Positions 55,186-64,000 are shown, numbered from the stretch's first letter. The stretch is DNA of 64,000 bases from Photobacterium atrarenae (GCF_024380015.1 NZ_CP101509.1:682001-746000); one strand, 5' to 3'. The notes: a model not told the origin generated them from the letters alone. Numbers and translations are program-made.

Positions 55186-56136
55186 CTAGAATCCGGTGCT
55201 GGAGCCCGGCGCCAGGTATTCCTCCAGACCGGCATTTTTCAGACCGGCATAGATATGATCCACAAACGCCTGCGCCAGACGGGACAAGGGTTTGTGCGAC
55301 GGGGTAATAATCGCATGTTCAAAAATTACGTCCGGCGCAAACGGGCGAAACACCACTGCGCCCTGGCCGGATTTACTGATGGTGTAGCTGGCCGCACTCA
55401 TGGGATCGCAAATCGAGCAGCACAGCTGATGCTCAACAAACTCAAAGCCGGAGATGTAATTTTGCAGTTCAAACCGCGGATGGTAGCGAGCACCCTGCTC
55501 TTCGAATAAAAAGCGCACCAGCTCACTGGTCGGATGCTGGGCAAACAAAGTCGCCAGCGGCACATTGTCGAGATCGGCCGGAGTGATCACCGCTTTCCCG
55601 GCCAGCGGGTGATCCCGGTGCACCGCACAGACCCCTTTGAGCCGGATCGGCTCAACATTGATCGACTCCCGCTCCTTCGGCATTTCCGCATAGCCGATGT
55701 CATATTGCTGCGCCGCTACCCAGTCATGCACAATCATCGAGCTACGCATCATCATCGACACATTCACTTCGGGCCGGTCTTTGACAAAGTCAGCAATCAC
55801 GTGCGGCATAAAATACAGCGACGCCGCCGGCATGCAGGCCACCCGCAGGTTGCCCCGCGACAGGTTCTTCACTTCGGCCATCAGCTGCGCCGCACGTGTC
55901 AGGCGCTCTAAGATTGCATCCGTTTCTTCGAGCAGGAAAAACGCTTCCGGCTTGGGGATCAGGCGCCCTTTGTTGCGTTCAAACAACTTAAACCCGAGTT
56001 CGTTTTCCAGGCTGACCAGCATCGCACTAACGGCCGGTTGGGTGCGGCACAGGGTGCGTGCCGCCACGGAAACCGAGCCAGAGCGCATCACGGTTCTGAA
56101 TGTTTCCAACTGCTTAATCGAGAGATTGGTGTCCAT
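55186..56136 (-). CDS. LysR-family regulator of the TRAP/oxidase operon
   Basis: A 316-residue LysR transcription factor. DNA-binding part: LETFRTVMRSGSVSVAARTLCRTQPAVSAMLVSLENELGF, whose sequence resembles the NocR/OccR opine regulators. The effector domain runs about 90-300 (MPAASLYFMPHVIADF, AMPKER). It is divergent from the DctQ gene with a 114-base AT-rich spacer, so it is the likely activator of the operon at 56251-62356. The resemblance to opine regulators agrees with the HcnABC/opine-oxidase-like genes of that operon. Confidence 0.9.
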   Translation of the reverse strand: MDTNLSIKQLETFRTVMRSGSVSVAARTLCRTQPAVSAMLVSLENELGFKLFERNKGRLIPKPEAFFLLEETDAILERLTRAAQLMAEVKNLSRGNLRVACMPAASLYFMPHVIADFVKDRPEVNVSMMMRSSMIVHDWVAAQQYDIGYAEMPKERESINVEPIRLKGVCAVHRDHPLAGKAVITPADLDNVPLATLFAQHPTSELVRFLFEEQGARYHPRFELQNYISGFEFVEHQLCCSICDPMSAASYTISKSGQGAVVFRPFAPDVIFEHAIITPSHKPLSRLAQAFVDHIYAGLKNAGLEEYLAPGSSTGF

Positions 56137-56250
56137 GCCATACCCTATAGGAAAAATTTATGGAATCAGAGAAATTTTAAATTTGTTTCTATTGGTTGTC
56201 AGCATTAGATTAACAACGTATTCACAAAAGCAACAATAAGGAAATGTGCT

Positions 56251-56733
56251 GTGGAGCGATTGTTCAGATACCTGCTCACTGCGCTGATGGGCATTGTCGC
56301 CCTGACGCAGTTTGTGCAGGTGATAACCCGATACATCTTCGAGGTCCCGATCATGGGACTGGAAGAGTCCGTCATCATCCCAACCCTGTGGCTCTACATG
56401 CTGGGTGCAGTGAACGCCTCGCGGGAAGATACCCAGATCCGGGCCAATGTGCTGGAGATTTTTATCAAGACCGAGCGCGGCCACACCATCCTGGCACTGG
56501 TTGGGGAAGTGATCAGTTTTGTGATCTCCCTGTGGCTGACGTACTGGGCCTGGGACTATTTCAAATATGCGCTGCGGGTGTGGAAGGAGAGCCCGACCCT
56601 TTATATCCCCACTTTTTTCCACGAGTGCTCGCTGTTCCTCGGCCTCGCGATGATCACCGGCTTTATCGGCCTGCACATCATCCGGCTGGTGCGCCAGCTC
56701 AACGCCCCCAACTATTCGACAGAGAAGGCTTAA
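56251..56733 (+). CDS. TRAP transporter small permease (DctQ type)
   Basis: A 160-residue inner-membrane protein with four hydrophobic helices and the DctQ segment ITRYIFEVPIMGLEESVIIPTLWLYMLGA. It begins at GTG with AAGGA 8 bases upstream. It works with the adjacent large permease and binding protein in sodium-dependent uptake, usually of carboxylates. Followed 3 bases later by the large permease. Confidence 0.92.
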   Translation: MERLFRYLLTALMGIVALTQFVQVITRYIFEVPIMGLEESVIIPTLWLYMLGAVNASREDTQIRANVLEIFIKTERGHTILALVGEVISFVISLWLTYWAWDYFKYALRVWKESPTLYIPTFFHECSLFLGLAMITGFIGLHIIRLVRQLNAPNYSTEKA

Positions 56734-56736
56734 ACC

Positions 56737-58035
56737 ATGGTTGAAGTTGCACTATTTGCGGTAGGCGCGCTGGTCCTGCTGCTGACGATTGGCGTGCCGT
56801 TGCCGTTCTGTTTCGGCGGCGCCCTGATGATCATGACCTACTTCGGCGAGATGTCGATGAAAGGCAATATGATGTGGGGCACCGGCCAGCTGACTAACCC
56901 GATCCTGCTAGCGATCCCGTTGTTTGTGTTGTCCGGCACCATCATGAGCCAGAGCGGCATCGCCGCCAGTTTGCTCCGGTTCGTCAACGTCTTCGTCGGC
57001 CATATCCGTGGCGGACTGGGCATTGTCGCCTCGGTCAGCTGTGCCATCATCGGCGCCATTTCAGGCAGCGGCCTGACCGGCGTAGCCGCCATCGGCCCGC
57101 TGCTGATCCCGGAGATGGAAAAGCGCGGCTACCCGCGTGCCTATGCCACAGCGCTGATTGCCAACTCCTCGATTCTGGGGCTGTTGATCCCGCCGAGTGT
57201 AACCATGATTGTCTACGGCTGGGTCACCGACACCTCGATCCTGGCCTGTTTCCTGGCCACACTCGGTCCCGGTCTGCTGGTCACTTTTAACTTTGCGGTG
57301 ATCAACCTGCTGATGGCGCGCAAGTTCCCGCTGGTGCTGGAAGAAAAACTGCCGTTTGGCGACATGCTCAAAGAAGCCTCGTCCCGGACCGTGCATGCAT
57401 TCCCGGCGCTGCTGATGCCGGTCATTATTCTCGGCGGGATCTACGGCGGCATCATGACTCCGACCGAAGCCGCTGCCGTGGCGGTGATTTACGCCATCCC
57501 GGTCGGCTTTATGATCTACAAAGGCCTGAGCTGGAAGTCACTGCTGGCCTCGGGCAAAGAGTCCGCCACCGCCGTCGGCTCGATTATGTTCATGATCCTG
57601 TTCAGCCTGATCCTCAGCCAGATGTTCGTGGTGGAGAATGTGCCGCAGGAGCTGGTCGATGCCATTTTCGGTATTACCGAGAACAAAGCCCTGCTGCTGA
57701 TTTTCATTAACTTCATGCTGTTTCTGGTCGGCATGGTGGTCAACGACATCACCGCCATCATCCTGATTGCGCCGCTGCTGCTGCCGCTGATGACGGCCAT
57801 CGGCATCAGCCCGATCCAGTTCGCCGCCATCATGGGCGTGAATACCGCGATGGGTGGCGTCACCCCGCCCTACGCTTCGATTCTGTACCTCGGTGCCCGC
57901 ATCGGCAACGTCAAGTTTGCCGAAGTCGTTGGCCCGGCAATGACGCTGATCCTGTTCGGCTACCTACCCGTGGTGATTCTGACCTCGTTCTGGTCTGACT
58001 TATCACTCTTCCTGCCAACAATGTTTGGCTACTGA
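56737..58035 (+). CDS. TRAP transporter large permease (DctM type)
   Basis: A 432-residue membrane protein of the DctM subunit family with about 12 helices. It contains LTIGVPLPFCFGGALMI, IPLFVLSGTIMSQSGIA, ISGSGLTGVAAIGPLLIPEM and the late FLVGMVVNDITAIILIAPLLLPL and NTAMGGVTPPYASILYLGA segments. It is the translocation subunit of the TRAP system with the DctQ and DctP-type partners on each side. The stop is 14 bases before the next ATG. Confidence 0.94.
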   Translation: MVEVALFAVGALVLLLTIGVPLPFCFGGALMIMTYFGEMSMKGNMMWGTGQLTNPILLAIPLFVLSGTIMSQSGIAASLLRFVNVFVGHIRGGLGIVASVSCAIIGAISGSGLTGVAAIGPLLIPEMEKRGYPRAYATALIANSSILGLLIPPSVTMIVYGWVTDTSILACFLATLGPGLLVTFNFAVINLLMARKFPLVLEEKLPFGDMLKEASSRTVHAFPALLMPVIILGGIYGGIMTPTEAAAVAVIYAIPVGFMIYKGLSWKSLLASGKESATAVGSIMFMILFSLILSQMFVVENVPQELVDAIFGITENKALLLIFINFMLFLVGMVVNDITAIILIAPLLLPLMTAIGISPIQFAAIMGVNTAMGGVTPPYASILYLGARIGNVKFAEVVGPAMTLILFGYLPVVILTSFWSDLSLFLPTMFGY

Positions 58036-58049
58036 TCATAAGGATATTG

Positions 58050-59108
58050 ATGATGAAATTGACAGGTAAGTTCACCCATAGCTTCAAACTGAACAAAATC
58101 TTCAAGCTGAAAAAAGCCGCCTACGCCTTGCTGCTGGCCGCCTCGGCGCTGAGCGCACTGCCGGCAACGGCCGCAACGCTGAAAATCAGTCATGTGCGCC
58201 CGCAAGGCACCGTGATCGATCAGGATGTCAAACGCATGGGTGAAGCACTGAAAGCCGCCACAGATGGTGATGTTAAACTGCGCGTCTATGCCGCCAACGC
58301 CCTCGGTGACTACACCCTGGTACAGGAGCGTATTTCAGTCGGCGCCATCGACATGGCGGTTCAACCCGCCTCAACCGCCACCGACCGCCGGATGCAGCTG
58401 GGCCTGCTACCGTATCTCGCCACCAACTGGGCTGAAGCGCAGGCCATTTACGGTGACGGTGCCCCGGTTCGCGAAGCGATGGAAAAACTGTTTGCCCAGC
58501 AGGACATCACCCTGCTGGCCGCCTACCCGGTCTATTTCGGCGGGATCTCGCTCAACCGCGACGCCGTTGAGCCGGGCCAGCCGGATGTCAGCAAGGGGAT
58601 TAAATTGCGGGTACCGCCGATCAAAAGCTTCCAGTTGCTGGCAGACAACGTCGGTTACATCGGCTCGCCGTTGCCATTTTCTGAAGCCTTCACCGCGGTA
58701 CAAACCGGGGTCGTCGACGGGGTGATTGGTTCGGGTGCCGAAGGCTATTACGCCTCGTTCCGCGATGTGACCCAAACCTATATTCCGCTCAATACTCACT
58801 TTGAGATCTGGTATCTGATGATTAACAGCGAGCGCTTTAAGGACCTGTCAGACAGCGAACAGGCAGCACTGAAAACGGCCGCAGCCGATTTCGAGCAACG
58901 CCGCTGGCAACATGCGGAGCAGGATCAGGTTGCGAACGAGCAAAAACTCGCAGCTAACGGTGCTGAAATCATCAAAGTCAGTCCGCAACAACTGGCGCAA
59001 ACCTCAGCCAAAGTGCGCAGTACTGTGTGGCCGGAGATCCTGAACGATATCGGTGCCGAGTGGAGCCAGTCGATTTTAGATCAGGCGCTGGAAAAGACCC
59101 CGAATTAA
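58050..59108 (+). CDS. TRAP substrate-binding protein (DctP type)
   Basis: A 352-residue periplasmic protein with a long signal peptide (MMKLTGKFTHSFKLNKIFKLKKAAYALLLAASALSALPATA in outline, cleavage near ATAA) and the DctP features ISHVRPQGTVIDQDVKRMGEAL, LPFSEAFTAVQTGVVDG and GSGAEGYYASFRDVTQTY. The conserved Arg that usually clamps a carboxylate is in KLRVPPIKSF. Ligand specificity cannot be read. The start follows AAGGATATTG. The operon context suggests an amino-acid-derived or opine-like ligand. Confidence 0.92.
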   Translation: MMKLTGKFTHSFKLNKIFKLKKAAYALLLAASALSALPATAATLKISHVRPQGTVIDQDVKRMGEALKAATDGDVKLRVYAANALGDYTLVQERISVGAIDMAVQPASTATDRRMQLGLLPYLATNWAEAQAIYGDGAPVREAMEKLFAQQDITLLAAYPVYFGGISLNRDAVEPGQPDVSKGIKLRVPPIKSFQLLADNVGYIGSPLPFSEAFTAVQTGVVDGVIGSGAEGYYASFRDVTQTYIPLNTHFEIWYLMINSERFKDLSDSEQAALKTAAADFEQRRWQHAEQDQVANEQKLAANGAEIIKVSPQQLAQTSAKVRSTVWPEILNDIGAEWSQSILDQALEKTPN

Positions 59109-59169
59109 TCCTGCACCCAACCGACGGCGGGGCGCCTGCCCCGCCACTGCAACCCTGAAGAGAAATGTC

Positions 59170-60285
59170 ATGAAACCGGAATATACCATTATCGGCGGCG
59201 GTGTCGTGGGCTGCGCCGTGGCTTACGGCCTGCTCAAAGCCGGCCACCGGGTGACCATCCTGGATGGCGGCGACCGCGATCACCGCGCTTCCCGGGGCAA
59301 CTTCGGCCTGGTCTGGCTCTCCTGTAAAGGACTGGACGCCCCGCACTATGCCGCCTGGACCCGCCGCTCCGTCGGGATGTGGCGTACCCTGGCCGACGAG
59401 CTGCTGGCGTCCACCGGCATTGATGTCAACCTGGTCCAAAACGGCGGCTACGATTTCCATTTCAGCGAATCGGAAATGATGGCCCGCGCTGCCCAGTACG
59501 ACCACCTTCGTCAGGTGCTCAGCAGCGATCATCCGTATGAGATCTGGGATCGTGAACGCCTGCGCCAGGAAGAACCCACCATCGGACCGAATGTAGTCGG
59601 CGCCATTTACGGCGCTGAAGACGGCCACCTCAACCCGCTCAAACTGCTCAAAGCCTACACGCAAGCGATCACCGAACTGGGCGGCGAGCGGATCACCCGG
59701 GTTCAGGTCAAGCACATTGAACGCGATGCCCATGGCCGCTACCAGGCAACCACAACTGACGGCCGCCAGTTTCACAGCGACAAGCTGGTACTGTGCGCCG
59801 GGCTGGGCGCCGCACAGCTCGGCCCGCAAGTCGGATTAAAAGCGCCGGTGCAGCCCCAGAAAGGCCAGGTGCTGATCACCGAAAAAATGCCGCCGATGAT
59901 GAAGCGCCCGTCCGGGATTATCCGCCAGGTCGATGAGGGCGGGATCCAGATCGGCGATTCCAAGGAAAACGCCGGATTTGATGATCAGGATACCCTGGCC
60001 GTCACCGCCGCGATTGCCGAGCGGGCAATTGCCGTCTATCCCTTCCTGGCCCACACCAAGCTGATCCGCAGCTGGGGGGCGCTGCGGGTGATTTCGCCGG
60101 ACGGCCTGCCGATCTATCAGCAGTCCGACTCACATCCGGGCGCGTACATCATCAGCTGCCACAGCGGGATCACGCTGGCCGCCGTGCACAGCTATCTGCT
60201 GCCGTTGTGGCTCGAAAACGATGCCAACCAACCTGATTTGGAGCCATTCAGTGAAAAACGATTCGAAATTTCTGAGGCTCGATAA
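59170..60285 (+). CDS. DadA/glycine-oxidase-like FAD oxidoreductase (opine-oxidase beta-like)
   Basis: A 371-residue flavoprotein of the DAO family. It has the N-terminal fold YTIIGGGVVGCAVAYGLLKAG, a RASRGNFGLVWLS segment and the C-terminal IISCHSGITLAAVHSYLLPL. With the small 2Fe-2S protein and the large FAD protein downstream, it resembles heterotrimeric opine oxidases, hydrogen-cyanide synthase HcnC and D-hydroxyproline dehydrogenases, where this subunit oxidises the substrate amine. The 2Fe-2S gene overlaps its end by 35 bases, indicating translational coupling. Confidence 0.88.
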   Translation: MKPEYTIIGGGVVGCAVAYGLLKAGHRVTILDGGDRDHRASRGNFGLVWLSCKGLDAPHYAAWTRRSVGMWRTLADELLASTGIDVNLVQNGGYDFHFSESEMMARAAQYDHLRQVLSSDHPYEIWDRERLRQEEPTIGPNVVGAIYGAEDGHLNPLKLLKAYTQAITELGGERITRVQVKHIERDAHGRYQATTTDGRQFHSDKLVLCAGLGAAQLGPQVGLKAPVQPQKGQVLITEKMPPMMKRPSGIIRQVDEGGIQIGDSKENAGFDDQDTLAVTAAIAERAIAVYPFLAHTKLIRSWGALRVISPDGLPIYQQSDSHPGAYIISCHSGITLAAVHSYLLPLWLENDANQPDLEPFSEKRFEISEAR

Positions 60286-60547
60286 CGCCTCACCTGCCCC
60301 AACGGTGGTGTTTCACTGGGAGGGCCAAGCCATGACCGCCCGCGAAGGCGACACCATCGCCGCCGCCCTGTTGGCGGCCGGGATCGACCATACCCGCGAA
60401 ACGCCGACTTCCCAGTCTCCGCGTGCGCCGTTTTGCATGATGGGCAGCTGCTTTGAGTGCCGGGTCGAAGTTGATGGAGAGCCGAACGTACAGGGCTGCA
60501 TGCGCCAGATTACGCCGGGCATGCAGGTCAAACGCCAGCGATACTGA
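60251..60547 (+). CDS. Small 2Fe-2S protein (HcnA-like subunit)
   Basis: A 98-residue ferredoxin-like protein of the Fer2_4 type. Cysteines in PFCMMGSCFECRVEV and VQGCMRQ are the expected four ligands of a 2Fe-2S cluster in HcnA or opine-oxidase gamma subunits. It begins at a GTG inside the previous gene (GGAG seven bases upstream). An earlier in-frame ATG at 60221 would add ten residues of read-through. It links electrons between the two flavoproteins. Confidence 0.9.
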   Translation: MKNDSKFLRLDNASPAPTVVFHWEGQAMTAREGDTIAAALLAAGIDHTRETPTSQSPRAPFCMMGSCFECRVEVDGEPNVQGCMRQITPGMQVKRQRY

Positions 60548-60588
60548 GCCACCAGCGCCAGCGTTATTTAGCCAACTAAGGAAGAATT

Positions 60589-62049
60589 ATGCGTACAGTC
60601 GATGTTTGTATTATCGGGGCCGGACCGGCAGGGATGGCGGCCGCGACGCAATGTGCCAACGCCGGGGCCAGCGTGGTGCTGCTTGATGAACAAGCCCGGG
60701 CCGGCGGGCAGATTTACCGCGCCATTACCGCTGATGGCCACCCGCTGAGCGAGGTGCTGGGACCGGATTACCTTCACGGGGCCAGCCTGGTGCAGGCGCT
60801 CGACGCCGCCCCCCTGGAGCACATCACCGAAGCCATGATTTGGCGGGTCGATACCGATCGGACCGTCTACTGGAGCCGCCACGGCAAGAGTGAACAGCTG
60901 CAGGCCAAACGGATCATCCTCGCCACCGGTGCGATTGAGCGCAGTTTCCCGTTTCCGGGCTGGACCCTGCCGGGGGTGATGACCGCCGGGGCCAGCCAGA
61001 TCCTGCTCAAAACCGCCCAAGTCGCGCCCCACAACGCGGTGATGGTAGGCACCGGACCGCTGCTGTACTTACTGGCCGCCCAGTTGATCAGTGCCGGGGC
61101 ACCGCCGGCGGCAATTGTCGATACCCAAATGCCGGGCAGCTACCTCAAAGCCAGCCGCCACTTGGCCGGCGCGCTGCAGGGCCATCAATATTTGGTCAAA
61201 GGGCTGAAGCTGCTGCGCCAGATCAAACAGGCTGGCGTCGCCCACTATACCCAGGCCAGTGACATTGAAGCCGTCGGCGAGCAGGCCGTCGAGCAACTGC
61301 GCTTTCGCAGCAAAGGCAAAGCAGTCAGCCTGGAAGCGACGACCGTGCTGAGCCACATCGGGGTGATCCCCAATGTCCAGCTTACCCGCGCCATGGGCCT
61401 CGACCATACATGGGATAGCGTGCAGCGTTGCTGGCGCCCGGTGCTGGATACCTTTCACAACACCTCGCTGGACGGCGTTGCCGTCGCCGGTGACGGCAGT
61501 GGGATCGGCGGGGCCAAAGTGGCCGAGTTGCAAGGCAGCCTGGTTGCTTGCGAAGCGCTCCGTTCCCTGGGCTATCTGAGCCAGGCGCAAAACCAGCAGC
61601 AGACTGAGCCGCTGCTTGCCCAAATAGGCAAGGAGCTGGCGATCCGGCCGTTTCTCGATACCTTGTATCCGCCGCCTCAACAAGCGTTGGCCCCGGCCGA
61701 TCGCACCATTGTTTGCCGCTGCGAAGAAGTCACTGCCGGAGAGATCCGCCGCCTGGCGCGCAACCAGTGCAACGGGATCAACCAAATCAAGAGCCTGACC
61801 CGCTGCGGGATGGGACCGTGCCAGGGACGCTACTGCGGCCCGACCGTGGCAGAAATTATTGCCACCGAGACTGGCACTCAGCCCGCACACGTTGGATACT
61901 ACCGCATTCGTCACCCGATCAAGCCGTTGAAACTAGGCGAACTCGTCAGTTTGACACCGATCGAGAACTCTTTTATTCAGCCTTATCAATCCAAGGAAAA
62001 CACCCATGACTCAAATCATCAGAAAGCACACCAACCAACGCATGAGTAA
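60589..62049 (+). CDS. FAD/NAD-binding oxidoreductase with C-terminal 2Fe-2S domain (HcnB/OoxA-like)
   Basis: A 486-residue protein with the pyridine-nucleotide-oxidoreductase fold VDVCIIGAGPAGMAAATQCANAG and a second nucleotide fold NAVMVGTGPLLYLLAAQLISAG. A C-terminal BFD-type domain carries CRCEEVT, then RCGMGPCQGRYCGP, giving the cysteines for a cluster. It resembles the alpha subunit of opine oxidases, HcnB and the D-hydroxyproline dehydrogenase alpha subunit. Its end overlaps RidA by 44 bases. The likely reaction is dehydrogenation of an N-substituted amino acid, releasing an imine. Confidence 0.9.
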   Translation: MRTVDVCIIGAGPAGMAAATQCANAGASVVLLDEQARAGGQIYRAITADGHPLSEVLGPDYLHGASLVQALDAAPLEHITEAMIWRVDTDRTVYWSRHGKSEQLQAKRIILATGAIERSFPFPGWTLPGVMTAGASQILLKTAQVAPHNAVMVGTGPLLYLLAAQLISAGAPPAAIVDTQMPGSYLKASRHLAGALQGHQYLVKGLKLLRQIKQAGVAHYTQASDIEAVGEQAVEQLRFRSKGKAVSLEATTVLSHIGVIPNVQLTRAMGLDHTWDSVQRCWRPVLDTFHNTSLDGVAVAGDGSGIGGAKVAELQGSLVACEALRSLGYLSQAQNQQQTEPLLAQIGKELAIRPFLDTLYPPPQQALAPADRTIVCRCEEVTAGEIRRLARNQCNGINQIKSLTRCGMGPCQGRYCGPTVAEIIATETGTQPAHVGYYRIRHPIKPLKLGELVSLTPIENSFIQPYQSKENTHDSNHQKAHQPTHE

Positions 62050-62356
62050 AATCGTGATCCACAATGACACGGTTTATCTGTGTGGCCAGGTGGGTGTTGC
62101 CGGCACCAGTGTTGCCGAGCAAACCGCCGAAGCCCTGCGCCGGGTCGAAGCGCTACTGCTCGAAGCCGGCTCTGATAAAAACCATATCCTGCAAACCACG
62201 GTTTGGCTGGCCGACATGAAGGATTTTGCCGAAATGAACGCGGTGTGGGATGCGTGGTTTGAAGAAGGCTTCCAGCCGGCACGCGCTTGCGGCGAAGCTG
62301 CGCTGGCCCGCCCGGAGCTGAAAGTCGAGCTGCTGGTCACGGCTGCGGTTAAATAG
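62006..62356 (+). CDS. RidA-family imine/enamine deaminase
   Basis: A 116-residue protein of the YjgF/YER057c/UK114 family that hydrolyses reactive imines and enamines. It keeps VYLCGQVG (as in SGQVP), GSDKNHILQTTVWLADMKDFAEMNAVWDAWF and RACGEAALARPELKVELLVTA, including the conserved Arg of the active site and the Glu near the C-terminus. It overlaps the oxidoreductase upstream and starts after AAGGA. Its presence fits an imine product from the flavoenzyme. Last gene of the operon. Confidence 0.94.
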   Translation: MTQIIRKHTNQRMSKIVIHNDTVYLCGQVGVAGTSVAEQTAEALRRVEALLLEAGSDKNHILQTTVWLADMKDFAEMNAVWDAWFEEGFQPARACGEAALARPELKVELLVTAAVK

Positions 62357-62375
62357 TAAGTCCCCAACTCCAGCT

Positions 62376-62427
62376 GCTGCGTGGCGATATGCCTCCTAAA
62401 TGGGTTCAACCCGCCACGCAGCGTTTC
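62376..62427 (+). terminator. Probable terminator after ridA
   Basis: An 11-bp stem (GCTGCGTGGCG with CGCCACGCAGC) over a 25-nt loop, followed by GTTTCC, lies 20 bases after the ridA stop and before the convergent MocR gene. The loop is long and the T tail short. Confidence 0.55.
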
Positions 62428-62591
62428 CATCAGCCAAACTAGATCGACCAGCCTAGATCATCCATACGCACTCGTCCAACCGAGAGCACCAACAATGGCT
62501 CAGCCGACTCACGCCACCCACCCCAGATCCAACCCAGGTCCAGCCCGGCTCTGATCCTGTCCCGCCAAACCCCGGGCCTTTGCACCGGAGT

Positions 62592-63995
62592 CTAGATCAA
62601 CTGTTTGACCAGCTCACCCAACCGGGCAATTGCCTGTTGGTGGGCATCCGTGAGGGCAAAAGAGGCATTAAACCGGAAACAGTGGTTGAACTGATCACTG
62701 GTGGCAAACATTCGGCCGGGCGCAATGCTGATCGTCTCTGCCAACGCCAGATGATACAGCGCCGTGGTATCGACATGCCGCGGTAGTTCGACCCAGAGGA
62801 AATAGCCGCCTTCGGCATTATAAATCCGCACGCAATCCGGTAAATGTGCTTTCAGGCAGGCTTCGTTCGCCGCTTTGCGCTGATCCAGCGTACGGCGCAG
62901 CAGGCGCAAATGACTGCCGTAATTACGGGTGGTCAGATAATGGACCAGCGCCAGCTGGATCGGCACGCTGGTTGTCAGGGTACTCATCAGCTGAAGTTTC
63001 TGGATCTTAAGCGCCTGCTTCCCGGCGGCCACCCAACCGATGCGAAACCCTTCTACCAGGGTTTTGGAAAACGACGAGCAGTGCGTGAAGCGGCCCTGTG
63101 CGTCAAAGGCTTTGGCCGGTAGCGGCTTGCTGTCACCGACATACAGCTCACTGTAGACATCATCTTCTATCAGATGGACCTGATACTTGTTCAGCAGCGC
63201 GGCCAGTTGCTGTTTTTTCTCCACCGACAGGGAATAACCGAGCGGGTTCTGAAGGTTGGTCATCAGCCAGCAGGCCCGCACCGGATGGGTTTGCAGCGCC
63301 CGCTCCAGCGACCCCAGATCGATCCCCTCGCCGGGATGGGTACGCACCGCAATCGCCTTCAGTCCCAGATTCTCCAGCGACTGCAACGCGCCGTAGAACG
63401 TCGGCGACTCGACCACCACCCAGTCGCCCGGCCGGGTGACCGCCCGCAAGCTCAGGTTCAGCGCTTCCAGGCCCCCGGCGGTGATCACAATCTCATCCGG
63501 GGAAATATTCATCCCCTGCGCCGCGTAGCGTTTGGCGATCAGGTGGCGCAGCTCATCGTTACCCGGCGGCAGATTATCCACCACGCTGGAAAGCGGCATG
63601 GTGCGCACCGCCGCGGTCAGTGACTTGTTGACCTGATGACGCGGTGCGAGCGCCGGATCAAGATACGCGTGGCCGAAGCTGGCCATACGCGGGTTACGGC
63701 TGGCCTGAAGCACATCAAAAATAAAATCGTTCACATCAACCGATTCGGTCGGCTGCACCGCCATGGTGTCCTGAACCTGTTGCGCCATTTTCGGCGCCAC
63801 CCGATAACCGGAGCGGGGATAAGACACCACCCAGCCCTGGCTTTCCAGCACCTGATAAGCCTGCAAGACAGTCATCAGGCTCATCCCGGCATGTTCGGCC
63901 TGTTTGCGCAGCGACGGCAGCTTATCCCCCGCCAGCCAGACGCCGGTATGGATTTGCTGCTGGATCTGGCTGACCAGTTGTTCATATTTCGCCAT
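62592..63995 (-). CDS. MocR-type regulator (GntR domain fused to PLP aminotransferase domain)
   Basis: A 467-residue protein with an N-terminal winged-helix GntR domain (YEQLVSQIQQQIHTGVWLAGDKLPSLRKQAEHAGMSLMTVLQAYQVLESQGWVVS) and a C-terminal class I aminotransferase-like domain. The PLP lysine is in HCSSFSKTLVEGFRIGW, and ALNLSLRAVTRPGDWVVVESPTFYGALQ and LMTNLQNPLGYSLS are present. MocR proteins such as PdxR and GabR sense PLP or amino compounds. It is convergent with the TRAP/oxidase operon and its target is unknown. The gene is complete, with its start five bases inside the window end. Confidence 0.92.
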   Translation of the reverse strand: MAKYEQLVSQIQQQIHTGVWLAGDKLPSLRKQAEHAGMSLMTVLQAYQVLESQGWVVSYPRSGYRVAPKMAQQVQDTMAVQPTESVDVNDFIFDVLQASRNPRMASFGHAYLDPALAPRHQVNKSLTAAVRTMPLSSVVDNLPPGNDELRHLIAKRYAAQGMNISPDEIVITAGGLEALNLSLRAVTRPGDWVVVESPTFYGALQSLENLGLKAIAVRTHPGEGIDLGSLERALQTHPVRACWLMTNLQNPLGYSLSVEKKQQLAALLNKYQVHLIEDDVYSELYVGDSKPLPAKAFDAQGRFTHCSSFSKTLVEGFRIGWVAAGKQALKIQKLQLMSTLTTSVPIQLALVHYLTTRNYGSHLRLLRRTLDQRKAANEACLKAHLPDCVRIYNAEGGYFLWVELPRHVDTTALYHLALAETISIAPGRMFATSDQFNHCFRFNASFALTDAHQQAIARLGELVKQLI

Positions 63996-64000
63996 GACAG

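Noticed and set aside
55021-55509. 162-codon plus-strand frame
   Set aside because: It is the reverse-strand shadow of the LysR gene at 55186-56136.

Overview
The window looks like a chromosomal segment of a marine gammaproteobacterium of the Vibrionaceae (Vibrio/Photobacterium/Grimontia type). The basis is the combination of a mtlA-mtlD-mtlR mannitol locus, an AcnD/PrpF-type methylcitrate operon under a GntR regulator, an M6 metallopeptidase resembling V. cholerae PrtV, an OhrR-Ohr pair and a YeeN-type YebC protein. The genus assignment is inference. No rRNA, tRNA, CRISPR array, prophage or intact insertion sequence was recognised.

Layout. 1-5845 (minus) is the N-terminal part of a very large secreted adhesin with about 14.5 near-identical 104-residue Ig-like repeats; it runs off the left edge. 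6891-10078 (plus) holds a YebC-family gene and an unusual chemotaxis receptor. 10216-15892 (minus) is the mannitol locus: mtlA, mtlD, two small AT-rich genes of unknown function, a strong terminator, an orphan MtlA-like IIC gene and mtlR. A 1.45 kb spacer with CRP-like sites separates it from ptsG. 18981-23807 has a membrane GGDEF-EAL protein, a periplasmic protein and a DUF808 protein. 24245-28895 (plus) is a caa3-type cytochrome c oxidase cluster with two subunit III genes. 28988-32371 has a membrane protein, a small lipoprotein and the divergent dadA/LysR pair.

32707-39431 has an alpha-amylase and a catabolic-looking cassette: a GntR regulator divergent from a FAD oxidoreductase, an enolase-superfamily enzyme and a BCCT transporter. 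40012-42297 has dgkA, a dispersed repeat, a universal stress protein and ohrR/ohr. 42434-51361 (minus) is the 2-methylcitrate operon (GntR regulator, prpB, prpC, acnD, prpF, prpE), with phased palindromes in front of the regulator. 51609-54770 (minus) has the M6 metallopeptidase preceded by a small secreted protein resembling only its N-terminal propeptide. 55186-62356 is a LysR gene divergent from a TRAP transporter, an opine-oxidase-like three-subunit flavoenzyme and RidA. A MocR-type regulator closes the window.

The content is that of a heterotroph with accessory carbon use: PTS sugars (mannitol, glucose), starch, D-amino acids, propionate, an amine or opine-like compound imported by TRAP, and an unknown, possibly quaternary ammonium, compound imported by BCCT. 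The most novel-looking items are the stand-alone propeptide-like protein next to the M6 peptidase, the BCCT/enolase/FAD cassette with its unusual metal-site residues, and the phased operator array of the prp regulator.
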